Assembly: GCA_964551975.1 (NCBI GenBank) | Contig: CAZKFI010000050.1 | Location: 1 to 17,675 of the forward strand | Direction of reading: 5' to 3' | Length of the DNA: 17,675 nucleotides | DNA from: REEB426 sp964551975 | Lineage (GTDB): Bacteria > Actinomycetota > Actinomycetes > S36-B12 | Shown: positions 13,729 through 17,675 of the stretch, piece after piece | Numbering within the stretch: the first letter of the stretch is position 1 | Layout of the letters: the number at the start of each line of letters is the position of its first letter | Notes under the pieces: generated by a model | Database searches by the model: none | What the model was told of the DNA's origin: nothing | What the model saw: only the letters and a program-made list of their open reading frames with translations | Position numbers and translations under genes: made by a program

Positions 13729-14370
13729 TTACGGCAGTAGCCCTTGGGAGCGAGCGAGTTGGTGAAGGTCAACTTTGGTTGGGAGGCTCGTTCCCGACTT
13801 GGCGTACTTCTGGCGCACGCGCTTGATGTACTCCTTGGCGGTGGTCGTGGAGACGCCCATGCGTCGGGCCACCGTGTCCATCTTCAGTCCTGAGGCGTAG
13901 AGGATCAGCGCCTTGCGTTCCTGCTCAGAGAGTTGGACTCCCCCTGCTTCGCCCTGGAGCAGCATCGAGGCAAGTTCAGGTGAGGTGTAGTGCATGCCCC
14001 GAATGGCCTGACGCACGGCAAGGACCAGTTCAACCGGCTGCGATTTCTTCGGTACGAAGGCGGCAATGCCTCGAGCGAGTGCGGCGCGAATCAGGGCAGG
14101 TTCACCCATCGCACTGATGATGACTATGGGCACACCGGTCGAAGAGAGGTCCTCGATGGTTTCCAGGGGCGGGGTGTCGTTCCCCAGATCGAGGTCCAGG
14201 ATGATGCAACTCACGGGTACCTGCTCGCAGACGGTCTTGGCGATGGAAACGTCCGTCCCGGAGTACGCGACGTTGACGTCCTCCATTTGGGTTACAAGCA
14301 AGTCCACGGTTGCCTGCCGGAAGAGGGGATGATCTTCCATCACGATCAGGTTCACTGGCATTGGGAGCAT
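13729..14370 (-). CDS. NarL/FixJ-family response regulator (LuxR-type HTH)
   Basis: The 213-residue regulator has a receiver domain with acidic pair Glu12-Asp13, phospho-acceptor Asp59 in CIILDLDLG, Ser86 in IISAMGE and Lys108 in VPKKS. A LuxR-type helix-turn-helix follows at about 145-195 (LSEQERKALILYASGLK, then VARRMGVSTTTAKEYIKRV). The receiver is functional by residues. It is the first gene of the operon with the glycosyltransferase, GGDEF-like and TMEM175-type genes, and it is divergent from a large DesK/NarX-type kinase, its likely partner. The start may be the ATG at 14370 or the in-frame ATG at 14361; neither has a clear ribosome site. A role in controlling envelope polysaccharide genes is inferred from position. 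Confidence 0.92.
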   Translation of the reverse strand: MLPMPVNLIVMEDHPLFRQATVDLLVTQMEDVNVAYSGTDVSIAKTVCEQVPVSCIILDLDLGNDTPPLETIEDLSSTGVPIVIISAMGEPALIRAALARGIAAFVPKKSQPVELVLAVRQAIRGMHYTSPELASMLLQGEAGGVQLSEQERKALILYASGLKMDTVARRMGVSTTTAKEYIKRVRQKYAKSGTSLPTKVDLHQLARSQGLLP

Positions 14371-14419
14371 TGTTGCCTATTGCGCGGTTGCTGTGAACCA
14401 GCAGTGACGTTGCCGAGCC

Positions 14420-14437
14420 TCTTTCCTTCGGGGAGGA
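14420..14437 (+). promoter_or_regulatory. UUCG-capped hairpin over a ribosome binding site
   Basis: TCTTTCC (14420-14426) can pair with GGGAGGA (14431-14437) around a TTCG loop closed by C-G, a very stable RNA tetraloop. The 7-bp stem includes two G-U pairs. The right arm is the ribosome site GGGAGG of the leader ORF at 14444, so folding would hide it. Pairing is visible; regulation is inferred, and requires transcription to start upstream of about 14420. Confidence 0.45.
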
Positions 14438-14443
14438 CCACCG

Positions 14444-14467
14444 ATGAAGGGACAGAATCTGACGTGA
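14444..14467 (+). CDS. Seven-codon leader ORF translationally coupled to the kinase gene
   Basis: An ATG at 14444 lies seven bases after the strong GGGGAGG ribosome site. It opens a frame encoding MKGQNLT and stops at TGA 14465-14467. That stop overlaps the GTG start of the kinase gene in the form GTGA. The kinase GTG has no well-spaced ribosome site of its own, so ribosomes ending the leader could restart there. If the kinase instead begins at the in-frame GTG at 14404, this small ORF is incidental. Confidence 0.4.
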   Translation: MKGQNLT

Positions 14468-16764
14468 CTTCACCCGCACCACCGTCAGGGCCCCGCCTGG
14501 CAGCCCTCATTGCCACTCGGCGTTGGCTGATCCTGCTCTTCTTCACCGTGGCATGGGGGGTGGCAGCGCTGCTGGGCCTTCTGCAGTTCGGGTTGCTCAC
14601 GACCTTTGATCGAGTCGCCGTCCTGCTCAGCATCGCGTGCGCTGTTGCCGCATGGATCCTTCGCACCCGAACGGTGGCCCTGGCAGTGATGACCTGTGCA
14701 CCAGCCATGCTGGTTCTTGCCGCAGCAGTGGATTCCTCTGCCGGCTCAGCGTCCTGGATCTCACTCTCAGCCTCCGCATCACAGGTGGCCTTTGGAATCG
14801 TGCTTCTGGGTAGCCGATGTGCAGGCCTCATCGGAATCGGCGCCGTCGCCTGCGTCCTCGGGCTCATCTGGGTACGCCGGCCCAGCAACGTTCTACCCGG
14901 ATTACTTATCGTCGCCAACGGTTGGCTGGCTATCGGCACGATGATGGCTTCAAGTTTTGCTCTGTGGTTCGCCTGGCATCGATTGAAGGATCAGGCGAAA
15001 GCCGTCGACCAGCGAGTAGCTACCTGGGAGAGCATCACCGTCACTGCACGTCAACAGCAGCAGCGAGCACGGCTGTGGCGCGAGGCTGTAGCGCAGTTGC
15101 ATGAGACCCTGCTGACGACCATTCGCTATGTGCTGCAAACCCCCACACTCGACCCTGCGGGGCTGGTTGATTGGCGAGCCCGCCAGGCTAAGGCATCCCG
15201 CAGCGAGCTTGATTGGCGTGAGGCGGTGACTCAGGCAACAGCGGCACGCATCGGTGCAGGGATCGTAGAGATGCAGGAATCCTTAGCCGATCTCCCGATC
15301 GATAGCTCAATGCGTGAACCGGTTCGATCTGCTGTATTCGAAGCCGTCTCGAATGCCGTGCGCCATGGTGAAGCAACCCGCGTTGTGGTGACGGGGGGCG
15401 TCGATAACGACGGTATCTGGATTGCGGTGACCGATAACGGTCGCGGGCCCAGACCCGACTCGACCCCTGGACTTGGTTGGTCGGAGGTACTGGATGGTCA
15501 GTTGAGGGCCCTTGCAGGTTCGTGGACCTTCCAGGCATCGACATCAGGGTCACGTTTGGTCCTGCGACTTCCGAATACCTCGGAGAATCCGCATCGACCC
15601 AGCAGTGACGACGGTTTTGCCCAGGGACGCATTCTCATGACCTGGCCGCTGCTGGCAGTTGCCATTGCCAGCATCCCCTGCGCGGCGTTTCTCCCCTTGA
15701 GCGCCTCATTGTCGTTGGTTCTCGGTGTCCTGATCACCGCCATCGTGCTGCTGAGCATCGGCAGTATCGGTAGACGCTTTCACGGACTCAATCAGTTTCT
15801 GCCGCTGTTCGCGGTTGCTGCTGGTCTCATCCCCTGGTTCACGTTTGCGCTGGAGGAGTCTGAGCCGGCCCGGCTGTTGGCAACGACCCTGGTGCAGACC
15901 AGTGCCTTGGCAGCTTTGATTCAGGCCGCTGGCTACACGGTCATCACGTTGACCATGTGGTCACGAGTTTGGATTGGCGTACTGGGCCTGGTGCTGTGGG
16001 GTAGCGGGGCCATATCGTTGTCGTTGACCTTGCCCTCCGATATGCGGGCCCCGATCTGGGTCTCGGTCACCAATTGCTTGGTGATCATGCCGCTAGTCGT
16101 GAGTATTTCGCGAATCGGCACCCGCCGTTTCGTGGCTGCGCAGCGTGTCGTTGAGGAGGAACGTGCCCGGATTGTGCTGGAAGCGACCCGTGCCGAAGTC
16201 TCCCGTTCAATCAATGCTCACCTGGAGTCCTGTGCGGGTGAAGCACACGCCATCATCGATGCCGTGGCGGCTTCGGGAACAGTGTCTGAAGAGCAGCGCC
16301 AACGCCTATCAACCCTCGATGGATTGATCCGCGCCACCATTCAAGTTGACCCAGTCGGCAGTGGCGGCTTTGCGCAGGCGGCGAGTGAGCTCGTCACCAT
16401 GGGCTTCCAATCGGGGGTGTGTTTCGACGTTCGTGTTATTGATGCATCCCAGGATTCCGACCCACTGCCCCGAGACCTGCTTTCACAGCTCGCTCAGCTC
16501 GTGGCATCTGCGGATGCAGAGGTGCGGTTGCAGGTGTTTCACGACGACAGCTCCGACTACCTCGTCCTTTCACTGCGCTGGCTCACGGATGGACACGTAC
16601 CCCGCGACCTCCTGCGTGCACTGGTGCTCAGCACCAAAACGGCAAACGCTGAGGGTGTCGGCGAGGGGGGTCTTCCCCGTTCGTTCCAAGTCGATCTTGA
16701 CTGGTCGGAGAATGCAGTTCCCGCTGACCTCACGCTCACCGTCTCGCGAGAGGTGCCAGCTTAA
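14464..16764 (+). CDS. Tandem-module membrane histidine kinase with internal ATPase domain (DesK/NarX-type)
   Basis: The 766-residue protein has two membrane modules. Module 1 has membrane segments between about 20 and 170, a helix ending in the HisKA_3-like H-box VAQLHETLLTTI (His213 as probable phospho-acceptor), and an ATPase domain with N-box FEAVSNAVRHG (Asn297) and G1 VTDNGRGP (322-329). Module 2 begins at about 391 with a second set of membrane segments to about 549. It continues into a helix and a C-terminal domain (560-766) that resembles a kinase output but lacks recognisable H, N and G boxes. Start is taken at GTG 14464, with GTG 14404 possible; the frame open to 13990 is antisense to the regulator. 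It is divergent from the NarL-type regulator, its likely partner. It may have arisen by internal duplication with decay of the second kinase. Confidence 0.82.
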   Translation: MTSPAPPSGPRLAALIATRRWLILLFFTVAWGVAALLGLLQFGLLTTFDRVAVLLSIACAVAAWILRTRTVALAVMTCAPAMLVLAAAVDSSAGSASWISLSASASQVAFGIVLLGSRCAGLIGIGAVACVLGLIWVRRPSNVLPGLLIVANGWLAIGTMMASSFALWFAWHRLKDQAKAVDQRVATWESITVTARQQQQRARLWREAVAQLHETLLTTIRYVLQTPTLDPAGLVDWRARQAKASRSELDWREAVTQATAARIGAGIVEMQESLADLPIDSSMREPVRSAVFEAVSNAVRHGEATRVVVTGGVDNDGIWIAVTDNGRGPRPDSTPGLGWSEVLDGQLRALAGSWTFQASTSGSRLVLRLPNTSENPHRPSSDDGFAQGRILMTWPLLAVAIASIPCAAFLPLSASLSLVLGVLITAIVLLSIGSIGRRFHGLNQFLPLFAVAAGLIPWFTFALEESEPARLLATTLVQTSALAALIQAAGYTVITLTMWSRVWIGVLGLVLWGSGAISLSLTLPSDMRAPIWVSVTNCLVIMPLVVSISRIGTRRFVAAQRVVEEERARIVLEATRAEVSRSINAHLESCAGEAHAIIDAVAASGTVSEEQRQRLSTLDGLIRATIQVDPVGSGGFAQAASELVTMGFQSGVCFDVRVIDASQDSDPLPRDLLSQLAQLVASADAEVRLQVFHDDSSDYLVLSLRWLTDGHVPRDLLRALVLSTKTANAEGVGEGGLPRSFQVDLDWSENAVPADLTLTVSREVPA

Positions 16765-16835
16765 GAACTCATGCAGCATTCCCCGGTCGGTTGACCTGCC
16801 GCGGGGCGTAGTTCGACAGCCTGCGGCAACGTGCC

Positions 16836-16868
16836 GATCCCCTGGCCGGGGTGGTTGGCCAGGGGATC
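16836..16868. terminator. Strong inverted repeat between convergent genes, probable bidirectional terminator
   Basis: GATCCCCTGGCC (16836-16847) is perfectly complementary to GGCCAGGGGATC (16857-16868) around a nine-base loop. It lies 71 bases after the kinase stop and 37 bases beyond the stop of the convergent leftward gene. There is no T-rich tail on either strand, which is common in high-GC terminators. The surrounding 141-base gap contains no gene I can support. Confidence 0.55.
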
Positions 16869-16871
16869 GTT

Positions 16872-16900
16872 GGGGTGGTGCTGTGGGGGGTGGTGCTGTG
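16872..16900. repeat. 14-bp tandem direct repeat in the convergent intergenic gap
   Basis: GGGGTGGTGCTGTG occurs at 16872-16885 and 16887-16900, a 15-bp period. In the leftward transcript this lies in the 3' untranslated region as a C-rich, U-poor stretch just before the hairpin. It might be a simple slippage product or contribute to termination. Confidence 0.6.
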
Positions 16901-16905
16901 TGTGG

Positions 16906-17675
16906 TTAGGCCTTTTTCTTGTTGGCCAGGGAGACCACGACGCAGCGGTTATCGGCCCGGTCGCAGATCTGCTTGATCTGTCGTTTGCCGGCCACGATGG
17001 TGATCCGGGCGTTGGGTTCGAACTGCCGGATCTGTGCCGCGACGGCCTTGGCCCGGTTCAGCGACAACGAGTAGTCGTTGCTGAACTGGTCATCGGGCTG
17101 CACGAAGCCCATCACCACATAGGAGCAGCCCGGGCGGGTGACCTTACGGATCGCTGCCCGGTCCGCGGTGGACACCACGAACTTGTACACATCGAACGTG
17201 ACCGACACCTTCTTAGAGCCCGGCAGGGAACACTTCGGCAGCGTTCCTGAGCGGATCCGCATCGTGATCGTGCTCATCGCCGACTGGCCCTTGGAATCGG
17301 TGAGCCGGTAGTGGATCGTGGTGTCCCCGACATAGCCCGGCATCGGCACGAACTGCACCTCATCGCCGACGACCGTCCAGGTCCCCACATTCGGATCCGT
17401 GAACGTCTTCACCCACGACGCACCCGTCCAAATCACCAACGACCCGGCCTGAACCTTCCCGCCCTTCGACGCAATCGACTGCGGAACCGGCGTCACCACA
17501 CCACCGGTCGGCCCGATCACCCGCTCCTGCGGCTTCACCCGCATGTTGTCCAGGTTCGCCGGCAACGGCGCAGGCACCGGCATCTCACCCGTACCCCGCG
17601 AGCCTTCCGAGGAATCCGTCACACGCTCCGGACCAGGAGGCGTCGGTACCGGAGCTGGCGTCGCGGCCGGACCGG
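16906..17675 (-). CDS. Secreted protein C-terminus: Pro-rich linker, Ig-like/CshA-type repeat, OmpA-like domain (partial)
   Basis: The frame stays open to the right edge (residues before the GTG at 17622 read PAATPAPVPTPPGPER), so the gene begins outside the window and 17622 is not the start. The visible 256 residues contain a Pro-rich segment, then a beta-rich repeat with GTWTVVGDEVQFVPMPGYVG and HYRLTDSKGQSAMSTITM, the pattern of CshA-type fibril or Ig-like surface repeats. A C-terminal OmpA-like domain follows (VSVTFDVYKF, then SLSLNRAKAVAAQIRQF) and the protein ends in KKKA. Such domains bind peptidoglycan or mediate adhesion. Cysteines at GCSY, LPKCS, IKQICD and RCVVV suggest disulfides outside the cell. 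Function beyond surface/cell-wall attachment is not determinable, and no LPxTG sorting signal is present. Confidence 0.8.
   Translation of the reverse strand, partial: GPAATPAPVPTPPGPERVTDSSEGSRGTGEMPVPAPLPANLDNMRVKPQERVIGPTGGVVTPVPQSIASKGGKVQAGSLVIWTGASWVKTFTDPNVGTWTVVGDEVQFVPMPGYVGDTTIHYRLTDSKGQSAMSTITMRIRSGTLPKCSLPGSKKVSVTFDVYKFVVSTADRAAIRKVTRPGCSYVVMGFVQPDDQFSNDYSLSLNRAKAVAAQIRQFEPNARITIVAGKRQIKQICDRADNRCVVVSLANKKKA

Noticed and set aside
13990..14463. N-terminal extension of the tandem kinase reading frame
   Set aside because: This part is antisense to the NarL-type regulator, whose conserved receiver motifs prove the minus strand is coding. The plausible kinase starts are GTG 14404 or GTG 14464.
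1..17675. CRISPR arrays, tRNA/rRNA genes, insertion sequences or prophage genes
   Set aside because: I saw no regularly spaced repeats, no cloverleaf or rRNA-like sequence, no transposase or integrase motifs and no terminal inverted repeats flanking a gene.

Overview
The window looks like chromosomal DNA from a high-GC actinomycete-type bacterium. The evidence is the GC-rich coding, frequent GTG starts, 4-base ATGA/GTGA gene overlaps, candidate leaderless promoters with TAnnnT boxes about 6-7 bases before a start codon, and a secreted repeat/OmpA-like protein. I see no rRNA, tRNA, CRISPR array, IS element or phage gene. Nearly every base is coding. The largest gap lies between the last two genes (about 140 bases) and holds a strong inverted repeat.

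Left block (1-5844), a sugar-catabolic cluster. After the tail of a rightward gene, six leftward genes run from about 4957 down to 77: PfkB sugar kinase, class II ketose-bisphosphate-type aldolase, E1-alpha, E1-beta, a free-standing 85-residue lipoyl domain, and a D-lyxose/D-mannose-type cupin isomerase. A D-tagatose/D-psicose 3-epimerase-family gene is transcribed divergently from a very short shared promoter. Together these could isomerise, epimerise, phosphorylate and cleave a ketose, with a ThDP/lipoyl reaction attached. No E2 acyltransferase core, E3 or transporter is present, and the aldolase has replaced its usual catalytic Asp and a metal His. This is the best candidate for an undescribed pathway.

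Middle block (5819-10307), a redox operon under a two-component system. Leftward: a membrane protein with an Asp/Glu/His-rich tail, a membrane protein with a coiled coil and a basic tail, ApbE (FAD:protein FMN transferase), and a small ferric-reductase-like haem membrane protein. Divergently, an OmpR-type regulator and its kinase. Two direct repeats with an exact 11-bp period lie just upstream of a probable leaderless promoter of the redox operon, as expected for binding of the regulator. No FMN-acceptor domain is encoded here, although ApbE needs one.

Right block (10304-16764), an envelope/exopolysaccharide signalling region. Leftward: a NarL-type response regulator, a processive family-2 glycosyltransferase, a membrane GGDEF protein with a degenerate active site, and a TMEM175-type channel protein. 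Divergently, a 766-residue histidine kinase with two membrane modules, whose ATPase domain lies in the middle rather than at the C-terminus. Its 5' region carries a 7-codon leader ORF whose ribosome site can be hidden in a UUCG-capped hairpin.

Right edge (16906-17675): the C-terminal part of a secreted protein with a proline-rich segment, an Ig-like/CshA-type repeat and an OmpA-like domain. It continues beyond the window.
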